Shown here: positions 22,233-33,980 of the stretch, in pieces | Position numbering within the stretch: the first letter of the stretch is position 1 | How the letters are laid out: every line of letters starts with the position of its first letter | DNA from: Brachionus manjavacas | Taxonomy: Eukaryota > Rotifera > Eurotatoria > Ploima > Brachionidae | Length of the DNA: 64,000 nt | Direction: 5' to 3' | Assembly (NCBI GenBank): GCA_019054805.1 | Contig: JAHQIY010000012.1 | Span: 434,001-498,000, forward strand | The notes under the pieces: model-generated | What the model saw: only the letters and a program-made list of their open reading frames with translations | Told to the model about the DNA's origin: nothing | The model's database searches: none | Program-made: the position numbers and the translations under genes

Positions 22233-22664
22233 ATGAACGTCTTGCTGCCTAAGTATGAAGAGCCGCCACCGTGGATCCCGCCGAGTGAACGCTCGGCCAG
22301 TCCCAACTATGACAATCGGATAACACAGTTCATGCCCAGACTAATTTACATCAAAAAATCACATCCAGATGAGCCGGTAGATATTTTCTTTTGTTGTTGT
22401 TGCTGCTTTGTAGTATTTAATTTATGTTTGTAGCTTGGATTCAACCTGAGAGGAGGCCTGTTCCAGTTTTCGAATATTTTTGTGTCTAAAGTTTACGCCG
22501 GCACTTTGGCCTACAAGAACGGGCTCAACGAGGCCGATCAGCTAATTAGTGTTAATGGGGTTGACTTTCGAACAATTAGTCACAACGAAGCAGTCAAATT
22601 GTTCAAAGAATTCAGCGAGTTTTTAATAGTTGCTAAATACTCGCCATATGGTATGATAAATTAA
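22233..22664 (+). CDS. PDZD11: PDZD11-like single PDZ-domain protein (two exons)
   Basis: Exon 1 is 22233-22376 (48 codons), the intron is 22377-22433 (57 bp, GTAGAT...TTGTAG) and exon 2 is 22434-22664. The product is about 124 residues. The N-terminus LPKYEEPPPWIPPSER, then PNYDNRITQFMPR, matches the characteristic leader of PDZD11, which has one PDZ domain and about 140 residues in vertebrates. The PDZ domain starts across the intron: carboxylate-binding loop LGFNLRGG, then FVSKVYAGTLA and the GLNEADQLISVNGVDF helix and strand. PDZD11 binds C-terminal tails of membrane transporters and PLEKHA7-type proteins at junctions; that is family knowledge. The C-terminus may be shorter here, or a GTATGA after SPYG could be a further donor. 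A LINE fragment starts 144 bases downstream. Confidence 0.85.
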
Positions 22665-22807
22665 GACTATCTCTAAGCTACGGACTAACAGTCTAATTTT
22701 TTTGCTCATTCATATTTTTCCCTTTTTTGCGCCGTGTTACATAAATAATAATTAAAAGCGTCATATTTGCAAAAAGAATCATTCAAAAAAGGAATTATTT
22801 ATTTATT

Positions 22808-23240
22808 TAAAAACAAAAAATGGGGTTTTGCTCAAAACACACTAGCAAATTTATATAAATCTTTAGTCGGATCAATTTTAGACTATTCTTTTCCTTGCTT
22901 GAATTCATTTTCAGAAAATAATATCAAAAAACTACAAGCAATTCAGAATACAGCAGTCAGATCTATCCTTAAGTTAAAATATGATACTCCCTCCAACATG
23001 GTGCATCATGAAGCTTTTAACAAACTTAAATTACTAACAGTCTCAAATCGGCTTATTGAGTTGAGTGAGAGATATGTTCGGACAGGACTGAGTCATCCTA
23101 TTCCATTGATTGTCAGACTGGTGGAGGAATACAAAGAAGGTTTCGAATCAAGATCTATTGAATACCCAACTCCATTGTGTAATTCCTACCTTACAATTTC
23201 CTTATTTTTAACTGAAACCTGAAATATGTAAACATGTTAA
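22808..23240 (+). mobile_element. LINE 3' fragment (family A), reverse transcriptase C-terminus
   Basis: An open frame, running back past 22808, covers the C-terminal end of a non-LTR retrotransposon ORF2: LYKSLVGSILDYSFPCLNSF, LQAIQNTAVRSILKLKYDTP, then FNKLKLLTVSNRLIELSERY and a stop at 23222. The same segment occurs at 33283, 40508, 51120 and 60398. This copy is 5'-truncated, as LINE insertions usually are. It lies just downstream of the PDZ gene. Confidence 0.8.
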
Positions 23241-23380
23241 AATCAATTTCAATATGTCTTCCAAATTTTGATTTTTTTTATCTCATTTTATTTAAAGAAA
23301 AAATAAGACAAAAAAATGTGATCTATTTTGAAAATGTTTTTTAATTTTGCTAATTAATATATCATATATTAACTAATCCG

Positions 23381-23793
23381 AAAAAATTAAAAAAAATTTC
23401 CAAATAACATTAAACTGAAAAGCTAATTTTTTTCGTTATGTTCTAAAACACTGACCCCTTTTTTGTGACATACTAAAAAGGGGTAGTTTTTTACCGCTCA
23501 AATATTGACGAAAATTGACTCTTGATCGTTTTTAAAAATATTTTCTGGAGGCAATGGGTCAATGCTAAGTGGTCTGGCCTATGGGACTTCATGCCTTTAA
23601 GTGTAAAGTGATGCATTTTGAAAGACTAGTATGCAAGGGATAACCATGTGGCAAAAAGCGGTAAAAAACAACTCAATATGCTATACCAACGACCATAGTA
23701 TGTCACAAAAAATAGGGCTCAGTGTTTTTGAACATCCCCAAAAAAATTAGCTTTTCATTTTAATGTTATTTGGAAATTTTTTTTTAATTTTTA
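23381..23793. mobile_element. Foldback-type element, arms of about 95 bp
   Basis: 23381-23478 and 23696-23793 are reverse complements of each other with few mismatches (TTCCAAATAACATTAAA against TTTAATGTTATTTGGAA; GTGACATACT against AGTATGTCAC). The spacer of about 220 bp contains a short LINE-like piece (CKVMHFERL in one frame). Related ends (GGGTCAGTGCTTTAGAACAT) recur at about 23963-23982, so a second copy may be partly present. Confidence 0.6.
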
Positions 23794-24490
23794 GTAATAG
23801 TAGAGTTTTGTGGAATTCAGAACAAAATGATAAAAAGAACAAAAAAATTTTTAAAAAATTGCAAGGCAGAAATTTTTTTAAATTCAAAAACTAGTAGCTG
23901 AGTCCTGCAAAACAGCAAAAGATGATAAGAGGGGGTCAGGAAAATTTACAAAAAATAAGGGTCAGTGCTTTAGAACATCCCTTAGAACGTGAGCATAAAA
24001 TCATATAAAAAACCGTAATTAATAAAACTATTGTAAGCTTGACGCATTAATATTTGATCAAATTTGTAATTGTATGGGGATTTACCATTTGCAAGGAGTT
24101 GAGCGTAAACCATCGCAAAAAGACAGCAATCATTTTAACTCTCTTATTGTTCCACTTGGACTTTATAAATTTATGGCAATTTCGTTCAGGATAAAAAAGT
24201 TTGAGGATTTAGCAAAGTAAAATTAATGATCAAATTAAAAATTTTCAAACATGCTCAAAATTTATTCAATGCGTAATTGATTTCACTGCGGATTTTAGAA
24301 CTATTTAGGCTTCAAAAGCCACATTTTAAAATTTTAATAAACAATCTTGCATGTGACGAAATTCCGCATTTAATGATCATATTGAAATTTTGAAATTTGA
24401 TCATAAATTTTATTTGGCTGAGTATTTGCGATTTCGCCATGCAGTTGCTATTATTGTTCAAACTTTTGTACACAAACCATTCCTGCAAAC

Positions 24491-24907
24491 TAGAGTTTCT
24501 AAAAAGTAACAAGTTTTTTATTTTTTTAAAGTCCAAGTCCGGACTTTTTTTTCACGATGAATGTTATGACTAGAAAATTCTTAAAGTATTTTAAAATAAC
24601 AATATGTCTTAATCTTGATCACTCCATGTTCCGAGATCACAAAGTCAATTTTTTCTCCAATTTTACAAATTAATCAAATAAATTTTCCTGTTTTTTCATT
24701 TATGTGAGTAATTATTCAGGAACGGAAGATTACGAAAATTTTCGCCCAATTCTCAACAAGGAAAATGAAATTTCCTCCGTTCCAGGTTGTCATTATTGGG
24801 GACAAATGATATTTTTGCCGTCACAGGTGGCTATTATGGAATCCAAGCAAGTTTAGGACTTTTTTCAAATGGCTTGGACTTTAATTTGGGACTTTTAAAC
24901 AACTCTG
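24491..24907. mobile_element. hAT-type MITE, family CAGAGTTGTT, with 8-bp target duplication
   Basis: The left end is TAGAGTTTCTAAAAAGT and the right end ACTTTTAAACAACTCTG, imperfect inverted repeats. CTGCAAAC flanks both sides exactly (24483-24490 and 24908-24915). An 8-bp duplication and CAGAG/CTCTG ends are the mark of hAT elements. The interior has AAGTCCAAGTCCGGACTTTT and no reading frame. Confidence 0.8.
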
Positions 24908-24989
24908 CTGCAAACCAAACCATTTCATGGTTTCTTTGTGATGGATTAATGTTGGTTTAATTAAAATATATTTTCTTATTTAATAAAAA

Positions 24990-25250
24990 TATCGCGAAAT
25001 ACTAAAAAAAACATCTGGTTATCTGAATGTACCAAACTTAGCAACTTCTCAGCAGAAATAGATTTAAGTGATGACAATGATTCTTTAAATGTAATTGAGG
25101 AGCTGCGAAATGATGAATATTTAGAAAGAATGAGGCATATCTAAAGAGAGGAAGTAGAATGTTTACTCAACAGATGCAGATAATAAGAATGAGACAAAGA
25201 GGTTACTGGCGAAAAATGGTATTTATAAAAAACGAAAAGTAATATTATTT
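24990..25250 (+). other. Possible decayed transposase segment
   Basis: Short coding-like stretches include EIDLSDDNDSLNVIEELRND in one frame, followed by an arginine-rich piece. The first part recalls the SIDEFDLSDE text in the hairpin at 5049. No family is named. Confidence 0.2.
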
Positions 25251-25407
25251 TTTTTCATAAAAAAGGTAAATTATGCTTGTAATTATTTTGGGAAAAAAGT
25301 GGGATAATTTTTAATTTCCTAAGAAAAATTTTTTTCTTTAAGTATTTTGTTTTAACATTGATTAAAAAAGTTTACGTTTAAGTAAATAAAATTTTTTAGT
25401 ATTTAAA

Positions 25408-25577
25408 CAGAGTTTTATAAAAGACCCAAATTAAAGTCCAAGTCCGGCCACATGATTTTTTTGCCGTTCCAGGTAGTTATTATAGCGGCACAGTTAAAAT
25501 CAAAGTAACTAAAATTTAAATCCAATTTAAGCCCGGACATAAACTTGACTTGAAACTTGTGACTTTAAACAACTCTG
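25408..25577. mobile_element. hAT-type MITE, family CAGAGTTGTT, short copy
   Basis: It starts CAGAGTTTTATAAAAGACCC and ends GACTTTAAACAACTCTG. It shares AATTAAAGTCCAAGTCCGG with the other copies. No clear target duplication is left. Confidence 0.7.
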
Positions 25578-26036
25578 AAAAAAAAAATTCTTTTCGAATT
25601 TTGTTAACAAAGTGGATATTTTGGTACAAATATTTTTTTGCTTCAGTGGAAGTCATAAACACTCTAGAAGCGATAAAAGGAAGTTTTTTTTTATCTATTC
25701 ACTTGATAAAAGTTGAAGATTATATAAAGATTATTTAAATATCTAAAATAAAATAACATTGTAAAAATTAAATGACCATTGTCTATGTAAAGGCAATGTC
25801 AATTTTTTTTTGCAAATTTTGTACAACATTGCACTGTTTGCAGAACCATTTTGTATAATTTGAAAAAAGGATTTAAAGGAAAATTGTCCCATTTTTTTGT
25901 CTCAAAAAAAATAAGAAATTATTTAGACATAATTAATTATTAATTTAATATAAAAAATAATAATATAAATATAAATAATATTCGAAGTAAAATAAAATTT
26001 TAAATTCATTAGATAAATTGACTACTCCTAATAGTT

Positions 26037-26282
26037 AGGATTACTTGAATATCTGTCCAAAAAATCCAGGTCTTTTCTTTGATTTTCCTCAGTTCTAATT
26101 TTACTGATCAAATTTGCTTTTGCTGATTCACGGTCAATTTTTGATACACGTTTTTTATTAGTGCCATTTTCGCCCATTACCTCTTTACTTCATTCTTGAT
26201 ATCCGAATCTGCTAAACTTTATAATCTCTCAGCAATTGCTCTTTCAGCACGCTTTTGCTAATCTCGTTTTGCGAATGACTTA
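26037..26282 (-). pseudogene. Coding-like basic patch, unidentified
   Basis: The minus-strand frames give a charged, helical stretch (QKRAERAIAERL, DIKNEVK, then SKIRTEENQRKDLDFLDRYS) with a few stops and a frame change. It reads like the end of a coiled coil. No family was recognised. Confidence 0.25.
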
Positions 26283-26289
26283 ATTTAAC

Positions 26290-26570
26290 TTTTTTGAATT
26301 ATTAACGCATATGAAACTATCAATTTTGAAAATGGTATAAATTTTTCACGAAATCAGTCTTACAACTTAAAAAGACATCATAAATGTATTGTTAGAGAAG
26401 ATGTGGAAAGTTGTATGCAACGATATCATTTCTTAACAAATCGAGTAGTTAATATTTGGAATAGTCTACCTCAGTACATACTCAATTCCGAATCTATCAA
26501 TAGCTTCAAAATTAACCTGGACAAATGGCTTAAGAAACAGTCTAATTTACTGCCATAGCTTCGAAGAAGC
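26290..26570 (+). mobile_element. LINE 3' fragment (CR1/L2-like ORF2 end)
   Basis: Plus-strand pieces give FLTNRVVNIWNSLPQYILNS and INSFKINLDKWL, the end of CR1/L2-type reverse transcriptases (F..R..N.WNsLP, then sFK..LD.). Upstream frames are broken. It is a 5'-truncated relic. Confidence 0.65.
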
Positions 26571-26999
26571 TTAACTCGTTAGGTCGTAGTATTATTTTAC
26601 TACTACCACTAAAAATTCGAAAATTCACCAAGTCACTAATTTTATACCAAAAATAATTCTTTACTTTTTTAAAATCTAAAATCTAAAATTAAGAAAAAAT
26701 TAATTAACTTGAATCTACTTATTAGTTAATTTAAAGCATTGGTTTGGTGTCTCTCAGATTATTTTTCTGAATTGTTGTCCGTATTTAAGGGATAAGGAAA
26801 ATTTACTTAAACAATTAAATTTTTTCTTTTAGATTATAAGAGAGCAGCGCCTTTGACTGAAAATTGACTGTTTAAATTAAATATATTATTTTAATAAAAT
26901 TTTTGTTTTTAAAATTTTTTGTTTGCTTTTTGAAATCTAATAAAATATTTTGAATAATGCAAAATTGAAACTAGTAATTAGTCGAAAATATTGCATAGC

Positions 27000-28394
27000 T
27001 CTATGCTATTTTTTCTCAGCAATCTTAGTTGCATCACTTGAATAAATTGGTATCGTATTAGCTTTATTCATCAATATATTTGAAAGGACTTAAAACTATT
27101 ATTATTAATATCATTTATTATTTTTTTGATATTCAAGATTAACGACAGGCTAGTGCCCTTATCTATTTTCAAGAATTATAAACAGTTCATTTATTTTATA
27201 ATTTTAAAACAAAAATTAAAGATATTCTTTTTTTAAAGATAAAATCCAAATTTTCCATTAAAAATTATGAAACTAAATTTAATTTAAATTAAATTTTTTC
27301 ATTTAAATTTAAAATTTTTGTAAAATAAATCAAATTTATAAAATAATTTACACGTTCTTTTATAAACTAAGTAAATATTGTGAAATACCGACATTTTAAA
27401 GTGTCTAAAAGTTAATTTGATTTTTTCAATAACAAAATTATTAATTTTTGAAAAAAATAAGAAAAAGCATTTGCAGTGTTAAAGTCTTTACCAAAAAAAA
27501 TCAAATGCAAATTTCAAATCAAAATTTTTAGTTTTAGATTTAAAAAAAAGGTATTTTTAATCAATTTTTTAAATAATAAATGACTTAATTTTATTTAAAA
27601 ATGATTTTTTTAATCTTTAATTAGAAAGTAAATTAAATGAATTTTTATGAAGTAAAACAAAATCTTAATTAATATTTTGAAATTTTGCCATACCAAATTA
27701 AACTTTGTTTCGCTGTAATATTTTAATTAAAATTAAAATAGCATTCATTGTTTATTATCAAAATTATTTTAGAAATAAATTTTGGGCTTTTACATAATAA
27801 ATAAATTAAAATTGAAATTTAAAAAAATTTATGAAAAAGATCTTGCCATTTCAAAATGAATTTAAATAAGATTTTTTAAGGCTATTTCCTGAAACGAAAA
27901 AGTAACACAGCTTTATAATTAATATGTTCATTTTTTTTAATTATTTTTTAGTTTTATTAAGAATGACACATTATTAACATTATCATAAAAAAACTCAATT
28001 TTTGTCAAACTCAATTTTTTAAATTAGAACTGAATCTTAATATTTTGAAAATATTAAAATTAATTAAATATTTTAAAATCTAAGATTAATAAAGTTATTT
28101 AGAATTTTATGCAAAAATAAAAGCAAATTTATCGTTTGATAATAAAACTTATCACTTTGAACTAAATTTTTTTCTAAAGTAAATTAGAAAAAATAAAGAT
28201 AATAAAAAGGTTGTTAATTTCGTTTCAATTAGAACATTTCAATTTATAAAAACTTGTTTAATATTTTTACTAAAAGAGAAAATTTAGTTCTGTAAGATGC
28301 TTAATGTTTGACCAACTCTGCTAAATCCGAAAATATATATCTGCACAAATATTGCATAGTAATTACACAGTTGATTACTATGCAAAGTTTTTAA
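27000..28394. other. Very AT-rich intergenic sequence
   Basis: Long A/T tracts with no open frames or recognisable repeats. Confidence 0.5.
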
Positions 28395-28722
28395 TGGCGT
28401 GCAAAATGCAGAAAATTGCAGAGATTTTTGCAGGCTAATTTTACTGCATTAAGCAGATTTTCTTAAAATTAAAAATTTTAAAGAAATAAATTATTTTATT
28501 TAATCAAAAAATTGTTCAAATTTTTCTGAACTGAAATAAACTTCACAACCCCAAAAGTTTGAATCAAAAATTTATTTATAATTAAATTTCATTTAATTAT
28601 CACATTATCAATTAAGCAGTTAAAAAAATTAGTTGAACTGGCTCAAAAGTTAATTGACAAAATAAATCTTGAATTTTTTTTCAATATTCAGAAATTTTAT
28701 TTTATTTATTTAGATTAAATAA
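28395..28722 (+). repeat. Dispersed repeat of about 320 bp, copy 1
   Basis: It is present again in reverse orientation at 42081-42403. Shared blocks include CTTCACAACCCCAAAAGTTT, CTGGCTCAAAAGTTAATTGA in one copy (TTGGCTC in the other) and the TGCATTAAGCAGATTTTC end. There is no coding capacity; it is probably a non-autonomous transposon or a LINE/LTR fragment. Confidence 0.7.
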
Positions 28723-28728
28723 TGAGAT

Positions 28729-28863
28729 GGAGACCCTAAGAGTCAAGTCCAAATCCGGACTTTTATTTTCAATTTTTTTTTTAAATTCAAAAGTTCAAAA
28801 AAAATTTAAAAAAAATTAATTTATAATGAATTGGGCTTTATTTGGGACTTTTAAGCAACTCTG
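28729..28863. mobile_element. hAT-type MITE, family CAGAGTTGTT, degraded copy
   Basis: It contains GTCAAGTCCAAATCCGGACT and ends GGACTTTTAAGCAACTCTG. The left terminus is worn (GAGACCCTAAGAG). Confidence 0.55.
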
Positions 28864-28869
28864 GACTAT

Positions 28870-29640
28870 TAAAATACTATTTGTCCAATTTTTGAGCTTT
28901 TTCTATCCAAAAAATAAATCTTGTACTTTTTCATAATTTATGTAGTATTTAAAATATTTGCATGTTTACGTATATTTACGTAAAATTATCATTATTATCA
29001 TTCAAATAATAAAAATAAATCTTCTTTATTATTTTTTCTTGTTTTATAATTAAACTCATAAAAATAATTATGTTCTATAACAAAAAATAATATTATGTTC
29101 TTGTCTAATTTATAATTGTATTTCTATATTTTTTTCTATAAATTAAAATTTACTGACAGCCTTAAAATAATTTTTTAAAAGAATTTAAATTTTAATCGAT
29201 ATAATAAATAAAAATGTAGGTGGTTCCTATTTAATATTTATTGTGAGAAAAAAATTTAAAGATTGTCAAGTAATCTAAGAGTAATTGCTCTTGTGAATAA
29301 TACTTTTATTTACCGAAAATGATCCTGAATTTTAAGAAAAAAAAGAATTTTATTAATTGTGTATTTCAACTTTCAGTCAGACATTAAGCAATTAATATTC
29401 AATTTTTCTTTATTAATTATACAACATAGAAGATTTAATTCGAATACCATTTAATAAACAAAGTTTACTAAATGGTTTCATAGCATGATCTCTGACGTAT
29501 TTAAAGATAAACTATTTTTCAACATAAAAAATTTTTTAAATAAAATTTCGAAATACCATGGAAACACTAAAATACTAAATGCATACTTTCAAAAAATTCA
29601 TACTAAATTAAAAATATTAAATTGAATTTTGATTAAAGCA
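28870..29640. other. AT-rich intergenic sequence upstream of the Nudix gene
   Basis: No gene or repeat was recognised. An upstream exon or promoter for the Nudix gene may lie here but is not identifiable. Confidence 0.4.
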
Positions 29641-29661
29641 TATTTATTAATAAAAAGAAGT

Positions 29662-30755
29662 ATGGGTAACACGATTTGTGTTACAAATACGGCAGCACCG
29701 TTGCCTCCCCGGATGCATTTCAAGTGCCGCAACGACTCAGAAGACCAAGCCCGCACATGTCTCATCTATTACGACCACAACGATGTTCATGTAAAACTAA
29801 AATTTATTTAAAAAAAATAAAATCTCACACTTTTTCACTAGAGATTTCCGGTTCCACAGTCCAAAATTGACATGAACAAAAAGTACACTGAATATCATCC
29901 AGTTGAATTCACTGCAGATAAAATTCTCTCCAAGTCTAATAAACTACCCAAAGACCCTCACATGTAAAAAATGATTTAAAAAATTTTAATTATTTAATTT
30001 TAATTTTAAAATTTTTCAGAGATGACCCTGAATATAAGACTATAAAATTTAATTATATGGATTTTAAGTTTGATTGTGACAGACGCAGCTACTATGGACC
30101 ATATGAGCTAATGGACTACAAACCGAACACTAGTGTCAAAGTTCCAAAGAACCCGGTGGGCCGGACTGGAATAATCGGCAGGGGTCGTTTGTTCAGGTGG
30201 GGTCCAAACCATGCTGCCGATCCCATCGTTACCAGATGGAAGCGTGACAAAAATGGAAAAATAATCAAACATCCTGATACAAATAGACAAATTTTGGAAT
30301 TTGTTTCAATTCAGAGGAGAAATACATGCGAATGGGCTATTCCTGGTGGCATGAGGGATCCTGGTGAAAAGATAAATAAAACTTTGTTGCGTGAGTTTAA
30401 AGAAGAGGCGCTGAACATAAACAATAATGAAAATGGCATTGAGTTTAACAAATTTGAACGCATTGTGATCAATACCAAAGATTTGAACAAAATATTAGAC
30501 AATTTTTTCAAAGGGGGAACAGAAATATACAAAGGGTACATGGACGATCCACGAAATACTGATAATGCGTGGATGGAGACTCTTGCGTGCAATTTTCATG
30601 ATGAAACCGGTAATATAGTCGGCCAGTTTAAGCTAGAGGGAGGCGATGATGCCAAAGATGCTCGATGGATGGAATTGAGCGGAGATCTTAAGCTTTTCGC
30701 TAGTCATGTGGACTTGTTAAGAGAAGTAGCTGTACTGCGCCGGGCTCACTGGTAA
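29662..30755 (+). CDS. NUDT9: NUDT9-like ADP-ribose pyrophosphatase (three exons)
   Basis: Exons are 29662-29790, 29842-29963 and 30020-30755. The introns (51 and 56 bp) have GT...AG ends, and splicing keeps one frame of 328 codons. I chose the ATG at 29662; MHFKC at 29713 is an alternative. The N-terminal part has RFPVPQSKIDM and EYHPVEFTADKIL, typical of NUDT9 and the TRPM2 NUDT9-homology domain. NPVGRTGIIGRG and RWGPNHAADPIVTRWKRD follow. The Nudix box (residues about 193-216) reads GGMRDPGEK...REFKEEALN. The catalytic REF.EE core is intact, so hydrolysis of ADP-ribose to AMP and ribose 5-phosphate is expected. DDPRNTDNAWMET and the terminal AHW are further family hallmarks. There is no channel domain, so it is the free enzyme. 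AATAAA lies at 30822. Confidence 0.9.
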
Positions 30756-30821
30756 CATTCAAACCAGTGTGAAATTTTCCACTTTGTTTATTTGATCAGT
30801 TTAATCTAAAGGTGCTTATTA

Positions 30822-30827
30822 AATAAA
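30822..30827 (+). terminator. Candidate polyadenylation signal
   Basis: AATAAA 67 bases after the Nudix stop codon. Confidence 0.4.
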
Positions 30828-32110
30828 AAAAATTAATTAATATTGATAATTTTGTTGATTTGTGTAAAGACAAATATATTTTGGAAATTTTTGTTTTTTT
30901 TCTGTGTATATTGGTTCTTTTTTGAATTATTTCGGCCACCTTTAGAATTTTTTTTTAAATTAAATAAATGTATTTTTTTTCCGAAAATCGAAAAAATGCA
31001 TTTTTTTTTAATATTTTATCTGAATAAATAATTTATATTTTATCATTTTTAAAACTTATTTTTTAAATTACTTTTAAAAAGTAAAAAGGATGTTCAGCAG
31101 GATTAAATGAAACTAAAATTTTTTTTTCTTGAAGACTGGGTTAGGACTTCAAGTGTAGAGACTCAAGTTTTGGTTCATTTTTATTCCTTCATCCTGTCTT
31201 TTCTTTTAGGTAACATAAAGAAGAACCTTTAAAATATTTTAAATGTTTGTTAAATTTCATGACCTTTTAACACATCATTTATTTAATTTCTAAAAAATGT
31301 ATATTAAAAAATATAAAAAAAAAATTAATTAAATAAAGTAAGTAAAAAAGTAAAACTCTTAAACATTTAAGTCAAATTTTGAATTATTTTCTAAAATGTG
31401 TAAAAATTAAGTGGATATTATTGCATTTTATTTATTCTATTCTTTTGTCATGAATCCATTTTTTGGTTATTTAATTTTTTAATTTTTAAAATTCTGTTCA
31501 CATGTTACTCCTTCAAAAATTAGGTGAGCAGTCTTTAAAAAAAATAATTCCATTTGACTTATTTTTACGGGAAAAAAAACTCCAAAAATGCAAAATTATC
31601 ATATTTTTATGTAATTTTTAAAAGGTGAAAAAATCAATGTTTCAATTAACAGTCCAATTTAAAAAAAAAAATTAAATAAATATTTCCCAATAAATTGATT
31701 GTTTTTAATCAAATTGTTTGTTAACTTAGAAATGAAAAATAAAATTTATACAATTGTAACAATGACAGAATTTAACATTTAAATAAAATAAATTTAAAAA
31801 ATAAAAAAAAATTCTGATTTGAATAGATCATATAGACAAGAAACAAATAAATCCGAAAATATTGATATTTCTTTTAATCATCAAAATTTTCCTGTTAATT
31901 AGAATTAATCTTTTTTTGTTGAATTTAGTGAATATTTTGTTTCATGTTGTTTCTATACCAAATTTTAAAAAACTCAATTATGTCAATTTAAATTAGTGAA
32001 AAAGAATATTATTTTTGTAATTTTTGTAATTTTGATTATGTGCCAATTTTTTGTTGTTTTAAAAATTGTTCAACAAGATTTCCCCTAAGATTTTCTTTGT
32101 CACAGTAACA
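30828..32110. other. AT-rich intergenic sequence
   Basis: Nothing beyond A/T-rich low complexity. The short open frames here have no coding-like composition. Confidence 0.5.
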
Positions 32111-32114
32111 AACT

Positions 32115-32200
32115 TTTTAGCATTAAAATCTCCTGTGATCTCTCGAATCGGCTTTTTGAGTTGAGTGAGAGTTATGTTGGCACAAGACGGGAATCACTTA
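32115..32200 (+). mobile_element. Short LINE family A fragment
   Basis: About 60 bases match the SNRLFELSESYVGT part of the family A ORF (CTCGAATCGGCTTTTTGAGT). Sequence on either side does not match. Confidence 0.6.
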
Positions 32201-32708
32201 TTAGCGCATGTATCGTTTTCTTGGACACTACCTCGATCCAAAACTCAGCTTCAAAAAACATTTTGACGACCTTTCAAAAAAAATACTCGGTAAATCAAGC
32301 ATAATAAAAAAAATAAGGAACTTAAAAATAAAAAATAGAACTTCCTTAGCAATTAAAGTCTACAAGAGTCTAATCCGGTCAAAACTTGACTACTTATTCA
32401 TTGGAATGAACACTTCAACTCAAAAAATCCTTGGGGAATGTCAAAAAATTCAAAACCGCATTTTAAAACAAATAAAATTTTACCCATTCAAAACTCGTAT
32501 AGCATACATCCACTCAAACTTAAAAATCGAATTACTCGAACCACGTTCAATTAGACTTTTTGAAAAATTCGTGTCTTCAAGATCTAGCCATAAACAAATT
32601 AATGAAGACCTAAAAAACTACGAACCTGAAACACACCAAAAAAAATTTTTTACGCTCTTCGACACCTATTTTAAAAATTTAGAACACAAAATGAATAATA
32701 ATTTGTAA
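32200..32708 (+). mobile_element. LINE 3' fragment (family B), ORF2 C-terminus
   Basis: A 166-codon open frame is the C-terminal end of a non-LTR ORF2: YLDPKLSFKKHFDDLSKK, then AIKVYKSLIRSKLDYLF and CQKIQNRILKQI. It has an intact stop and an A-rich 3' end. It is distinct in sequence from family A. The copy is 5'-truncated near the family A scrap at 32115. The intact frame suggests a fairly recent insertion. Confidence 0.8.
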
Positions 32709-33017
32709 AATTAAAAAAAGCAAAAAAAAAAAAAAATTAACATTTTTTATTTATTTTTCTCTAGAAATATCTCAATCACTATTTTTTGTCTCATAAAAAA
32801 TAACTCTTTTCCAACTTTAATCATTTTTCTCTTATTGTCCTTCAATTTTAATTCCTTTATTGTATTTAATTTTTTTTTTTTTAAAGTATGAACTAAAAAC
32901 ATTTGGCTGAAAGGAAGGACTAAGATCCATTCCAAAATGCCAGGGTATAATCCGAACTATATTTTTAATAAATAATAATCATTTGGGCATTAGTCATTAA
33001 AGCAGGGATTATAAAAG

Positions 33018-33282
33018 CAAAATAAATTAATGAGAAAAATTGGGTCTGTTATACCTCAATATCATTGATATTGAATTATATTAGTAAAATTGTCAAATAA
33101 GCCTTCAAAGCAAGTAACAATTTTTCATGGATAGATTGGGTTTTGCGAGGTAGCAGGACATAAACGAAAGGGCATGAAAATTGTTCACTTGATTTTAAAA
33201 GTTCTCTTGTGCAATATCAAATGTACCATCGCCAAATATGTGACGATTATCCAAAAATTTTATTGCCTTTTCAGTAAAATAA
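33018..33282 (-). mobile_element. MULE transposase fragment, inverted copy
   Basis: On the minus strand it matches 43612-44021: the DNRHIFGDGTFDIA coding part, then CCTGCTACCTCGC and the GATATTGAGGTATAACAGAC end. Relative to that copy it lacks about 150 bp near 33085. It forms the outer part of the left arm of the inverted duplication around the gypsy element. Confidence 0.75.
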
Positions 33283-33940
33283 CCTAGAAAATAAGATTAA
33301 TAAATACACCAACGAACTAGAACAATGGCTTATTAAATGGAAAATGAAGATATCAGTTGAAAAGTCGTGTTCAGTAGTCTTTTCTAGGTACAAAAAAGAG
33401 GGTGATAATCTAAACTTAAAAATCTATGGAAACAGAATACTGAGTCAAAAAGAAATCAAGTTTCTTGGTATTAAATTTGATTCCAAGTTAAACTTTAATA
33501 TACTAGTAGACGAAATTAAAGAACGCTGCAACAAAAGGCTAAATATTATTAAGATATTGTCAAACAAAAAATAGGGTCTCATTCAAAACACACTAGGAAA
33601 TTTATATAAATCTTTAGTCGGATCGATTTTAGACTATTCTTTTCCTTGATTAAATTCATTTTCAGAAAATAATATCAAAAAACTACAAGCAATTCAGAAT
33701 ACAGCAGTAAGATCTATCCTTAAGTTAAAATATGATTCTCCCTCCAACATTGTGCAACATGAAGCTTTTAATAAACTAAAATTACTAACAGTCTCGAATC
33801 GTCTTTTTGAGTTGAGTGAGAAATATGTTGGGACAGGACTGAGTCATTCTATTCGATTGGTTGAAAGACTGGTGAAAGAATACAAAGAAGGTTTCGAATC
33901 AAGATATATTGAATACCCAACTCCATTGTGTAATTGCTAC
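33283..33940 (+). mobile_element. LINE family A fragment, left arm of inverted duplication
   Basis: It encodes MKISVEKSCSVVFSRYKKEG and ILSQKEIKFLGIKFDSKLNF, then QHEAFNKLKLLTVSNRLFEL to LCNCYC. The two reading frames are identical in protein to those of the inverted copy at 40508-41104. It stops exactly where the LTR-like sequence TGTTAAATTC begins (33941). A frame break lies between the two open pieces. Other genomic copies continue past this point, so the junction is an insertion or rearrangement point. Confidence 0.8.
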
Positions 33941-33980
33941 TGTTAAATTCTTAATTTTTTGTTAACTTTAATTTAACTTT
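33941..33980 (-). repeat. 40-bp terminal direct repeat, LTR end (left)
   Basis: TGTTAAATTCTTAATT followed by GTTAACTTTAATTTAACTTT (after a T run) recurs exactly at 40448-40487 in the same orientation. On the minus strand it ends in AACA at the LINE junction. It is the U5-side end of the LTR; the inner limit of the full 3' LTR is not clear. Confidence 0.65.

Noticed and set aside
30311-30592. Minus-strand open frame
   Set aside because: Shadow of the Nudix exon 3.
29662-30755. TRPM2-type channel
   Set aside because: Only the Nudix part is present, it has its own start region and stop, and the catalytic REF.EE is the active-enzyme form.
30843-31031. Phe-rich 62-codon frame
   Set aside because: Low-complexity translation of T-rich DNA with no coding signature.
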